Shown here: positions 9,347-16,978 of the stretch, piece after piece
How the letters are laid out: every line of letters begins with the position of its first letter
Numbering within the stretch: position 1 is the first letter of the stretch
Assembly (NCBI GenBank): GCA_943370295.1
Contig: CALRQL020000009.1
Span: 1-64,000 of the forward strand
Length of the DNA: 64,000 nucleotides
Reading direction: 5' to 3'
Source of the DNA: SB11 sp943370295
Lineage (GTDB): Bacteria > Bacteroidota > Bacteroidia > UBA8524
Translations under genes and position numbers: made by a program
The notes under the pieces: model-generated
The model's database searches: none
What the model saw: the letters and a program-made list of their open reading frames with translations, nothing else
Told to the model about the DNA's origin: nothing

Positions 9347-9883
9347 ATGAAAAATACACTAATACTGCTTGTTGCCCTTTTTATGGCAACAGTAAACATA
9401 ACAGCACAAGATTCAACCATTAAAAACTTTGCTAAGGCTGATAAAGGCTTTATTAAGCAACTAAACACTGTTTTAGAAAATTACTACCCCTTAAAAGATG
9501 CATTGGTTAAAACCTCGGCAACTACAGCGGCTACTGCTGCAACCGATTTAGCCAATACGCTTGAAAAGGCTGTAACCGACAAGCTTACTGATGAGCAAAA
9601 AACATACTATACGGGCCACTACAACCACCTTACTACCCAACTGCAAATAATTGCAGGTAGCAGCGATGTTGAAGTACAACGCAAGGCGTTTGAGCAGGTA
9701 TCATTAAGCATGTATGCGTTGATTAAATCTTTTAAGGCGAATGCACAAACTGTTTACCGCCAATACTGCCCAATGGCGTTTAAAGGACAAGGTGCTTATT
9801 GGTTATCAGACAATGAGGAGGTAATGAACCCCTACTTTGGCAACAAAATGCTGCACTGCGGTAGTGTTGAAGAAGATCTTTAA
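9347..9883 (+). CDS. DUF3347 domain protein, probable periplasmic copper-handling protein
   Basis: A 178-residue protein with a signal peptide (ending NITAQ) and one DUF3347 domain covering most of the rest. Features include the start ENYYPLKDALVKTSA, the helical middle, and the conserved C-terminal cluster YCPMAFKGQGAYWLSDNE ... MNPYFGNKMLHCGSVEE. DUF3347 occurs alone or fused to CusB-type efflux adaptors. The invariant Cys-Pro-Met and Met-Leu-x-Cys motifs look like soft-metal ligands. It starts 12 bases after the TonB receptor and ends the operon at a strong hairpin. A copper role is inferred from family and context. Confidence 0.82.
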   Translation: MKNTLILLVALFMATVNITAQDSTIKNFAKADKGFIKQLNTVLENYYPLKDALVKTSATTAATAATDLANTLEKAVTDKLTDEQKTYYTGHYNHLTTQLQIIAGSSDVEVQRKAFEQVSLSMYALIKSFKANAQTVYRQYCPMAFKGQGAYWLSDNEEVMNPYFGNKMLHCGSVEEDL

Positions 9884-9905
9884 GCGCTACCTTAGCAATA
9901 AGCAT

Positions 9906-9950
9906 AAACCACAAAGGCACAACGTATTATGCGTTGTGCCTTTGCGGTTT
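9906..9950. terminator. Bidirectional terminator between convergent genes
   Basis: A 13-bp perfect stem (CAAAGGCACAACG at 9912-9924 and its complement at 9932-9944), extended by AAACC/GGTTT after one mismatch, with a 7-base loop. It lies between the DUF3347 gene (plus strand) and the TrpF-like gene (minus strand) and can serve both. Confidence 0.7.
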
Positions 9951-9968
9951 ATAAAAACGTTATAGTGA

Positions 9969-10559
9969 TTACTCTCCAAATACCTCAAATACGGCATTCA
10001 TTTCGTCAAAATCACGAATGCCCGGTGCTGTTTCAAATCCACCGCTAATGTTTATTCCGTATGGATTTAATGCCTTTAACTCGTTTTGCTGTTTAGTACT
10101 CAACCCTTCCACATCAAACAGCACAGGTACCTGCAAAGCAACTAATTTTGCTGCGTGTTCGGGCATAACCTTTTTCACCAATATTGCCTTTACTTCGGCA
10201 GGCAAGTTGGTTAGCACCGCTTCAAAATCACCTGCGTTTGCATCCAGCTCCAAAATAATATTGATATCACTGGCTTCAAAGTAATGCAGCATAGCCGGTT
10301 CGGCAATTTGTATCCACTCAAAACCTAACAGGCGCACAATGTCTTCAATCTCATTCAAACCTTGTGTGGGGGCAAACTCAGCCACAGCAGCAGGCCCTGA
10401 TAGCCAGCCTATAATAGCCTGTGCCTGCACGGGCGATACATACAACGGGTTTTTATTATCAAAGCAAAAGCCTACCCACTCAACCCCCATAGCAGCCCCA
10501 AAACGGGCATCGGTAAGGTTATTTACACTACCAAGTTTTATCTTGCAACTCGTATTCAT
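9969..10559 (-). CDS. Phosphoribosylanthranilate isomerase-like (TrpF fold) protein lacking catalytic Cys
   Basis: A 196-residue TIM-barrel protein, starting at the ATG at 10559 (MNTSCKIKLGSVNN). The start and end match TrpF: KIKLGSVNNLTDA aligns with the KIKICGITNLEDA type, NPLYVSP matches the ribosephosphate loop, and ISGGFETAPGIRD (about 171-183) matches the C-terminal phosphate-binding turn. The general-base cysteine of TrpF is Gly10 here, and the following Gly is Ser11. The general-acid Asp seems retained (FDVEG, Asp149). No trp genes are nearby. It is therefore probably not an active TrpF: it may be a repurposed barrel or use other chemistry. It is divergent from the alkyltransferase-like gene, with 34 bases between start codons. 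Confidence 0.72.
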   Translation of the reverse strand: MNTSCKIKLGSVNNLTDARFGAAMGVEWVGFCFDNKNPLYVSPVQAQAIIGWLSGPAAVAEFAPTQGLNEIEDIVRLLGFEWIQIAEPAMLHYFEASDINIILELDANAGDFEAVLTNLPAEVKAILVKKVMPEHAAKLVALQVPVLFDVEGLSTKQQNELKALNPYGINISGGFETAPGIRDFDEMNAVFEVFGE

Positions 10560-10593
10560 TAATCTATTTAAAAACGCTAATGCGGCAAAGGTA

Positions 10594-10935
10594 ATGCAAA
10601 ACAAAGAGTTGAGTTTTTTTGAAATGGTTTATGAAGTAGTAAAACTGATACCCAAAGGACGGGTAACCAGCTACGGTGCCATTGCCCGTTATTTGGGTTC
10701 GGGCCAGTCGGCACGTATGGTGGGCTGGGCTATGAATGCGTCATTTACTTCTCCTACCCCTGTACCGGCACACAGGGTGGTTAACAGCGCAGGACTTTTG
10801 ACGGGCCGGCATCATTTTTCACCACCTGAGAAAATGGAAGAGTTACTTGCTGCTGAAGGTATTGTAATTAATAACTACCAAGTTGTTGACTTTGAGCAAA
10901 AATTTTGGGACCCTGCTAAAGAATTACAAATTTAA
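10594..10935 (+). CDS. Alkyltransferase-like (ATL/MGMT-type) DNA-binding protein, Cys to Ala
   Basis: A 113-residue protein from the ATG at 10594; the open frame extends far upstream, but that part overlaps the divergent TrpF-like gene. It matches the C-terminal DNA-binding domain of O6-alkylguanine-DNA alkyltransferase: GRVTSYGAIARYLG (helix-turn-helix with Tyr28), SARMVGWAMN (Arg41, the nucleotide-flipping arginine) and PAHRVVNSAG, where MGMT has PCHR. The acceptor Cys is Ala59, so it cannot take up alkyl groups. ATL proteins instead bind alkylated guanine and flag it for nucleotide excision repair. The length is normal for ATLs. Confidence 0.88.
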   Translation: MQNKELSFFEMVYEVVKLIPKGRVTSYGAIARYLGSGQSARMVGWAMNASFTSPTPVPAHRVVNSAGLLTGRHHFSPPEKMEELLAAEGIVINNYQVVDFEQKFWDPAKELQI

Positions 10936-11328
10936 CCACTGTAAAACACACGTAATTGAATTGCTATGTTATTAAAAAACAACCCCATACTACACAATTG
11001 GTAAAACTTTTTACATAATATAAAAAATTTCTTTGTTCTTTTTAGTTTTTTTTTTAAATCTTTGTAATGTAATTATCAATTTTTACGTGGCTTATGAAAA
11101 GTACCTTTACTACCCTAAGCAGTCTTTTTTCAGTTCCTTAACCAATATTATTTGGTTCTACCATTTTTGCATACTCCTAACCTAACTCACCTAACACCAA
11201 CCAAAAAACTAAACCTTATCAACAGAAAAAGCATTTCGGCGCACTTAGCAATAAGGTGACCGTTAAATTATCGCAGCCCTATCAATTACAGCATTTTAAC
11301 ATTTAAACCCACTAAATATCAAACCCTT
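10936..11328. other. Intergenic leader region before the T9SS cargo array
   Basis: 393 bases without a convincing gene. It is AT-rich with long T and A runs. A promoter-like pair lies at 11032-11064, which would give a leader of roughly 260 bases before the first array gene. No hairpin with a clear regulatory fold or small ORF with a signal could be supported by eye. Confidence 0.5.
11032..11064 (+). promoter_or_regulatory. Putative promoter for the first T9SS array gene
   Basis: TTTG at 11032-11035, 21 bases, then AATCTTTG at 11057-11064 (seven of eight... only the first T of TAnnTTTG differs). The spacing fits the Bacteroidota sigma factor. It would leave a leader of about 260 bases. Confidence 0.42.
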
Positions 11329-13098
11329 ATGAAAAAAATCTATCTACTAACAGCACTGCTATTTGCAGGTTTGTGCGCAACAGCACAGTTCTATCAGCAT
11401 ACTTACGGAACCACTAACAGCGAAGACCGAGGACAAGGGGTAAATACCTTTGCCACAGGCCAAGGGCACTTTATAACTGCCCCCTCGTGGAATTCATCAA
11501 CCAACACACAAGATATTCTTGCGGTAAATACCGATGTGAACGGAAACGTAAACGCCTTTAATAATACGTATTCGCTTATTCACTCATCGGGAGTAACGCT
11601 GTATTTACAAAACACGCTACCCATTGAGTTTAGTAACGGCTCTGGCTACGGAGTATTTGGTTTGTTTTACGACCCCAGCGGCTCAGTTCCAAATGGTATT
11701 TATTACCTTGAACTGGATGGTGGAGGAAACGTTGTAAACGTTACCGAATACAACCCTGTAAACACCACCGGCACCAATTATTACGTGCTTGAAGTAGCAG
11801 ATGTAACTGAATCTTTGGCGGGCGGTGATTACTACATTACAGGCACAGTTGACCCAAGTGTGACTGGCGGCAGCTTTTGGATTTTTGTACTGAAAATTGA
11901 CCAAGCCGGTAACATAATATGGTCTATAATTACAGATATTATTAACCCCAATACTACGTCATCACGCGATTGGGCAAAAGGAATAGTTGAAAGTCCATAT
12001 ACCCCTGTGGGTAGTCAAGAGGTTGTTGTTGTGGGACAAACGTATGCAAACGGCGGTAGTTCAGATGCATTCTTTCTACGCCTTGATGCAAACTCAGGTG
12101 CATCATTAGCACCTGCATACATATATGGTACTACCAGCACCTTTGAAATATTTGATTGCATAAAAATATCAAACAATGCGGCTTCAGGTGCACCCGGTTT
12201 TGTAATTGGCGGCACAACCGATGCAAACGGAAGCTCATCAAACCGTGATTTTTGGTTGCTGCAAACCGATGACCAAGGGGTACCATTTTGGAGCTACACT
12301 TACGATTATAATGGAGGTTCAGCCAATTGGGATAACTCAACCGATGTGATTGAGCGTCTTAATCAATCAGGTGTTTATGAATATTATTTGGGCGGACTTA
12401 CCAACGGAGGAAATTTAGGAGGCACCGATTTGGTGGTAATTAAGACCGATGATGTTGGCAATGCTGTATCCCAATTTACTTATGGAAGTGCGGCTGATGA
12501 CATTGGTACATCACTAGATTATTTTGACAACACCGGAAACGATGGTTTAAGTGTTTACGGCTCATTTAACGGTGGCGGCGTAGGCTCAATGGATGCTTAC
12601 CAAGTACAAGCTTACTTTAACGGTATTTCAGGCTGCAATGAAGATATTAGCAGTACAAGTGCTACTTCGGGTCCCGGAATTATTAATAAATACCGCGACA
12701 GGGTTAGAAGCAAACTAAACAAAAACAGCATGACGGCAAACTCTACAAGTGCATCAGACGCAAACTTATGTTTTGCCAACACCATTGCCGGCGGCAGCAA
12801 CGCTCGCATGGCTCCTACCGAGCCTAAGGGAGATAAAGAAGCTATTGTATCACCCAACCCTATGCAGCAAGGCAGCCCTGTAGCCATGGTTGAGTTGGAA
12901 ACAGAAACCCCAGCCACAGTTGAAATTGCCGTGTATGATATGCTTGGCAAACAATACGTAAGAGGTTCGCATACACTTGTAAAAGGCGTAAACCAATTGC
13001 CTGTTGACCTTAGCACAGCTAATATGGCTACCGGTATGTATACCGTAAAAATTACGGGAATAAATATCAGTAAAAACATACTGTTAATAATTAAGTAA
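11329..13098 (+). CDS. T9SS type A sorting-domain secreted protein, array paralogue A
   Basis: A 589-residue secreted protein. A signal peptide ends ATAQ, followed by the family start FYQHTYGTTNSEDRGQGVNTF. The body (about 20-480) is made of repeated short beta motifs such as GFVIGGTTDANGSS, LLQTDDQG and VIKTDDVGNAVSQFTYGS, suggesting a beta-propeller or similar repeat fold. A linker (NARMAPTEPKGDKEA) leads into a type A sorting domain (about 505-589) beginning VSPNPMQQGSP and ending KNILLIIK. The function is unknown. It is first in the array and the only member with FYQH rather than YFQH. It has its own promoter-like site and terminator. Confidence 0.85.
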   Translation: MKKIYLLTALLFAGLCATAQFYQHTYGTTNSEDRGQGVNTFATGQGHFITAPSWNSSTNTQDILAVNTDVNGNVNAFNNTYSLIHSSGVTLYLQNTLPIEFSNGSGYGVFGLFYDPSGSVPNGIYYLELDGGGNVVNVTEYNPVNTTGTNYYVLEVADVTESLAGGDYYITGTVDPSVTGGSFWIFVLKIDQAGNIIWSIITDIINPNTTSSRDWAKGIVESPYTPVGSQEVVVVGQTYANGGSSDAFFLRLDANSGASLAPAYIYGTTSTFEIFDCIKISNNAASGAPGFVIGGTTDANGSSSNRDFWLLQTDDQGVPFWSYTYDYNGGSANWDNSTDVIERLNQSGVYEYYLGGLTNGGNLGGTDLVVIKTDDVGNAVSQFTYGSAADDIGTSLDYFDNTGNDGLSVYGSFNGGGVGSMDAYQVQAYFNGISGCNEDISSTSATSGPGIINKYRDRVRSKLNKNSMTANSTSASDANLCFANTIAGGSNARMAPTEPKGDKEAIVSPNPMQQGSPVAMVELETETPATVEIAVYDMLGKQYVRGSHTLVKGVNQLPVDLSTANMATGMYTVKITGINISKNILLIIK

Positions 13099-13122
13099 CC
13101 ATCATATCTTTTTGCTCATAAT

Positions 13123-13158
13123 AAAAAACGGGAGTCGCAAACGACCCCGTTTTTTTTT
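13123..13158 (+). terminator. Terminator after paralogue A
   Basis: Stem ACGGG plus GTCG (with one bulged A) pairs with CGAC plus CCCGT, the loop is CAAA, and a run of nine or so T follows. A clear rho-independent terminator 25 bases after the stop. Confidence 0.85.
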
Positions 13159-13261
13159 GCAGTTACCCTGCAAAATACTGCACATACTCATTGGTGCTTG
13201 ATACACCTTCGACTATAAAATAACTTGTATCTATTCTAAAAAAACCAAATAGATAAACATC

Positions 13262-15025
13262 ATGAAAAATCTACTATTAACTGCGCTTGTGCTCGTTGGC
13301 CTTACAACAAAAGCACAGTATTTTCAACATGTATATGGAACTGCCAACTCTGACGAACTCCGCTCAGGGGTAAATACTTTTGCCCAACCCCAAGGCCATT
13401 TTATGGCAGGGGTTACTCAAGACCCTGTTACATTCCAATCCTCTCTTATTGCCACCTATACTGATGTTAATGGTGCCCCCAACTTTAACAACGAATACCA
13501 AATTACCGACCCTATTACCGGTACAGTTAATACTGTGCACTGGACAAGGGTTTTTGAAATGAACAACGGAGCCGGTTTTGGTGTGGTAGGTGTGCACCGC
13601 GACCCTGTTGCGGGCGCTGCAAGCCCGTCTAAATTGTTTTACATGCAATTAGACCCTACGGGTAATGTAATGAATGTTTTTGACTATGCTCCGTTGCCCG
13701 GCACGTATGTATGGGATGTGAACATTGTAGGTAATGTAACTGAAAGTGCTACCGGCAACGAAATTTACATTACAGGTGGTTTGCAAGCCAATGCCCCATT
13801 AGTGCACGTTTTTGCAATGAAGCTGGACGTAATGACCGGCACAATCATTTGGTCTAACATTTATGATATACCTCACGGTTCGCCAATTTCTCGCGAAGTA
13901 GGTATGGATATTATTGAAAATCCATACAATCCGTTGGGCCAACCAGAGGCAATGATTGTAGGTTTTGCCCACGGTATTGGTGTTACCAACGATGGTTTTG
14001 TTATCCGTGTAGATGCAAACACCGGTGCACTAAACCTGCCTTGGGCAATAATGTATGGCACTGCCAGCAGCAACGATGCTTTTTACAGCATTACCGTAGC
14101 AAACAGCGCAGCAGGCGGTAACCAAGGTTTTGTTATTGGCGGACAAAGCGATGTAAACGGCAATAGCGACGCTTGGTTATTAAAAGTTGACCCTACCGGT
14201 TGGGGCACTATTTGGTCTAACCTGTATGATTATAGCTTTAATCCTGGTTCTGATGATAATTGCAGGGATGTAATTGAGCGTTTTAGCCCCATTTCAGGCC
14301 AATATCAATACTACATGACCGGCTCTACCAGCAATGGATTTTTTGGCGGTGAGGATGTTTTGGTTATTAAAACCGACGATTTAGGTAACGGTTTAGGCGA
14401 GTTTACTTACGGAAGTGCAAATGCTGATAGAGGTGCCGCCCTTGACCAATACGACAATACTGCCGCTGACGGACTCAGTACGTTTGCTACCGGCGATTTT
14501 GCAGCACTTGGCTCAACTGATTTTTACCTAATCAAATCATACTACGACGGAAACTCGGGATGTAATGAATACCTATCAATACCAACCGTTACAACAGGTC
14601 CCGGCGTATACTCAGAGTATTACATTACCAACTTTAACGGGTTCACTTCTAGTCCGTTAATGGCCTCTTCAAGCACTGTAAGTGATATGAATTTGTGCTT
14701 CAACAACACTATACCCGGTGCCAGCAACGCCCGTATGGCACCGGCTGAACCCAAAGGAGATAAAGAAGCCGTGATAATGCCAAACCCAATGGCACAAGGC
14801 AGCCCCGTTGCATTTGTTGAATTGGAAACTGATATGCCTGCCACTGTAGAAGTAGCCATTTATGATATGCTTGGCAAACAGTATTACAATGGTTCACAGA
14901 CACTGGTGAAAGGTAACAACCAATTACCGCTAGATATTAGCAATGCTAATATGGCCGCCGGTATGTACACCGTAAAAGTAACAGGCGCTTCAATTGCACA
15001 AAACATACTGTTAATTGTTAAATAA
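13262..15025 (+). CDS. T9SS type A sorting-domain secreted protein, array paralogue B
   Basis: A 587-residue secreted protein with the same plan as its neighbours. The signal peptide ends TKAQ; mature start YFQHVYGTANSDELRSGVN; repeat motifs include GFVIGGQSDVNGNSD, WLLKVDPTG and VIKTDDLGNGLGEFTYGS. A conserved SGCNEY block lies at about residue 435, then comes the NARMAPAEPKGDKEA linker and the sorting domain (MPNPMAQGSP ... QNILLIVK). There is no recognisable enzyme motif, so a structural or adhesive surface role is possible but not shown. It starts about 100 bases after the terminator of paralogue A and ends before its own terminator, so it is probably transcribed on its own. Confidence 0.85.
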   Translation: MKNLLLTALVLVGLTTKAQYFQHVYGTANSDELRSGVNTFAQPQGHFMAGVTQDPVTFQSSLIATYTDVNGAPNFNNEYQITDPITGTVNTVHWTRVFEMNNGAGFGVVGVHRDPVAGAASPSKLFYMQLDPTGNVMNVFDYAPLPGTYVWDVNIVGNVTESATGNEIYITGGLQANAPLVHVFAMKLDVMTGTIIWSNIYDIPHGSPISREVGMDIIENPYNPLGQPEAMIVGFAHGIGVTNDGFVIRVDANTGALNLPWAIMYGTASSNDAFYSITVANSAAGGNQGFVIGGQSDVNGNSDAWLLKVDPTGWGTIWSNLYDYSFNPGSDDNCRDVIERFSPISGQYQYYMTGSTSNGFFGGEDVLVIKTDDLGNGLGEFTYGSANADRGAALDQYDNTAADGLSTFATGDFAALGSTDFYLIKSYYDGNSGCNEYLSIPTVTTGPGVYSEYYITNFNGFTSSPLMASSSTVSDMNLCFNNTIPGASNARMAPAEPKGDKEAVIMPNPMAQGSPVAFVELETDMPATVEVAIYDMLGKQYYNGSQTLVKGNNQLPLDISNANMAAGMYTVKVTGASIAQNILLIVK

Positions 15026-15033
15026 ACCTACCG

Positions 15034-15064
15034 AATGCCCCAAGCAATTGTTTGGGGCATTTTT
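15034..15064 (+). terminator. Terminator after paralogue B
   Basis: AATGCCCCAA pairs with TTGGGGCATT, followed by T bases (ATTTTTC). It is 9 bases past the stop. The weak T tract makes some read-through into paralogue C plausible. Confidence 0.75.
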
Positions 15065-15111
15065 CTATCAAACCACTATCATTCCTAAGAAAACCTAAAC
15101 TCTATCACATT

Positions 15112-16887
15112 ATGAAAAAATACGTTTTACTATTTTCGTTGGCCGTTGCAGGAATATGTGCTAAGGCCCAGTACTTTCAACACCTTTACGGCTCACCCGA
15201 TTTACAACAAACCATTTCGGGGGTAAACACATTCATCCAACCGCAGGGACATTTGATGGCCTCTGAAAACAACATCAGTTTCAGTGCCGCTTCAAACCTA
15301 ATTGTAACTTATACGGATGTGAACGGCGATATTTTATCTGCCCCTAACTTTAACAACGAATATACAATAAGTGACCTAAGCGGTACTGTGCTTGACATTA
15401 CTTCTGTAAATGTATTTGAGCTTGAAAACGGCAGTGGTTTTGGTGCAGTAGGCCTGTTTAATAACGGCACAGGCGCTGTTCAAGGAATATTCTACTTGCA
15501 GTTAGACCCTACAGGAAACCCGACCAATATTTTCAGCTACACCCCTGTGCCATTAACGGTGGCGTGGTACAATCTTATCAGTGTATCAGCTGTAGCTAAA
15601 TCACCAGGCACTGATGATTTATACATCACAGGTTCTACCGAAACCAGCTTGAGCCAAAACTTTATTTACGCCTTAAAAATCAACACTGTGGGCGGAAATA
15701 TCCTATGGTCAGGTTTTTATGATGTAATACAAGTCGGCTTCCCACAAAAAGAATATTCAAACGACATCATTGAAAGCCCATATATGCCCACAGGCCAGCC
15801 CGAAGTTGTGATTGTTGGCGGCGGGTATGATTACAATTCTACCAGTAACGATGCAATATTTTTCAGGCTAAATGCAAATTCAGGTGCCCCTATTTTTCCT
15901 TGGGCATTTTTCTACGGTACTGCTGCCACCAACGAGCAGTTTACATCAATAGACATTGCCAACAGTACTGCCGGTGGTACTAATGGGTTCATTATTGGTG
16001 GTGTTGCTAATATGAGCGCGAGCAATGCTGATTTTTGGTTGATGAAAAGCGACCCTGTCGGCGGTACAGTTTGGTCTTCTACGTATGATTACACCGGAAA
16101 TCCGGGCAATGCCAATATTTGTCAAGATGTAAAGGAGCGTTTTAACACGCTCAGTCAGTACGAATACTATGCTTGCGGTACTACATACAATGGAACTATA
16201 GGAGGCGCAGATTTATTAGTAATAAAAACTGACGATTTGGGTAACGGTGTGCCCAATGGTGAATTTGCATACAATACCGGAAACGACGATTTGGGTTTTA
16301 GTCTTGACCAATATAACGGCACCCCCGCCGATGGGCTTAGCATATTTGGTATATCGTATAGCGGCGGCATTGGATTAAGCGATGAGTACTTAATAAAATC
16401 ATACTTCAATGGGCTATCAGGTTGTAACGAAACCTTCAGCACTCCCAGCCCTCAACCGGGTCCCGGTTTATACAGCGAAACAGGCTTGAAGAGTTTTGAC
16501 TTCTTTACTTTAAACCATTTGATGGTTTCATCAGCCTTACTTACCGATGTTACTTTGTGCTACAATACATCAATTACCGGCGGCGACAACTCACGCATGG
16601 CTCCTGCTGAACCTAAAGGTGATAAAGAAGCTGTGGTATCTCCCAACCCAATGCAACAAGGCAGCCCTATAGCTGTTGTTGAGCTTGAAACAGAAACCCC
16701 CGCTGTGGTGCAAATTACTATTTATGATATGCTTGGCAAACAATACTACAACGCTGAGCACGAGCTTATAAAAGGTAAAAATCAATTGCCTATATCACTA
16801 AGCAATACCAACATGGCTGCGGGTATGTACACCGTAAAAATCAGCGGAACCACTGTCAGCAAAAACATTCTATTAATGGTTAAATAA
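15112..16887 (+). CDS. T9SS type A sorting-domain secreted protein, array paralogue C
   Basis: A 591-residue secreted protein. The ATG at 15112 was chosen because it opens a signal peptide (MKKYVLLFSLAVAGICAKAQ); 60 in-frame bases upstream overlap the preceding terminator. The mature start is YFQHLYGSPDLQQTISGVN. The body has GFIIGGVANMSASNAD, WLMKSDPVGG and VIKTDDLGNGVPNGEFAY motifs and SGCNETFS at about residue 440. The C-terminal part has NSRMAPAEPKGDKEA and a sorting domain ending SKNILLMVK. The function is unknown. It is a close match to the other array members, particularly over the last 90 residues. Confidence 0.85.
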   Translation: MKKYVLLFSLAVAGICAKAQYFQHLYGSPDLQQTISGVNTFIQPQGHLMASENNISFSAASNLIVTYTDVNGDILSAPNFNNEYTISDLSGTVLDITSVNVFELENGSGFGAVGLFNNGTGAVQGIFYLQLDPTGNPTNIFSYTPVPLTVAWYNLISVSAVAKSPGTDDLYITGSTETSLSQNFIYALKINTVGGNILWSGFYDVIQVGFPQKEYSNDIIESPYMPTGQPEVVIVGGGYDYNSTSNDAIFFRLNANSGAPIFPWAFFYGTAATNEQFTSIDIANSTAGGTNGFIIGGVANMSASNADFWLMKSDPVGGTVWSSTYDYTGNPGNANICQDVKERFNTLSQYEYYACGTTYNGTIGGADLLVIKTDDLGNGVPNGEFAYNTGNDDLGFSLDQYNGTPADGLSIFGISYSGGIGLSDEYLIKSYFNGLSGCNETFSTPSPQPGPGLYSETGLKSFDFFTLNHLMVSSALLTDVTLCYNTSITGGDNSRMAPAEPKGDKEAVVSPNPMQQGSPIAVVELETETPAVVQITIYDMLGKQYYNAEHELIKGKNQLPISLSNTNMAAGMYTVKISGTTVSKNILLMVK

Positions 16888-16911
16888 GCCAAAAACTCCA
16901 ACTCAATACAT

Positions 16912-16940
16912 ACCCCTGCGAGCAATGCTTGCAGGGGTTA
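16912..16940 (+). terminator. Hairpin after paralogue C, likely terminator
   Basis: ACCCCTGC and AGC pair with GCT and GCAGGGGT through one G-T pair, with an AAT loop. Only a weak T-rich tail follows (AATTAATTTTT), so termination may be partial. Confidence 0.55.
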
Positions 16941-16978
16941 CAATTAATTTTTATCAATCCAATAATAACTATCATACC

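Noticed and set aside
10339..10593. Upstream in-frame extension of the alkyltransferase-like gene
   Set aside because: It overlaps the opposite-strand TrpF-like gene and has no family similarity; the ATG at 10594 fits ATL starts.
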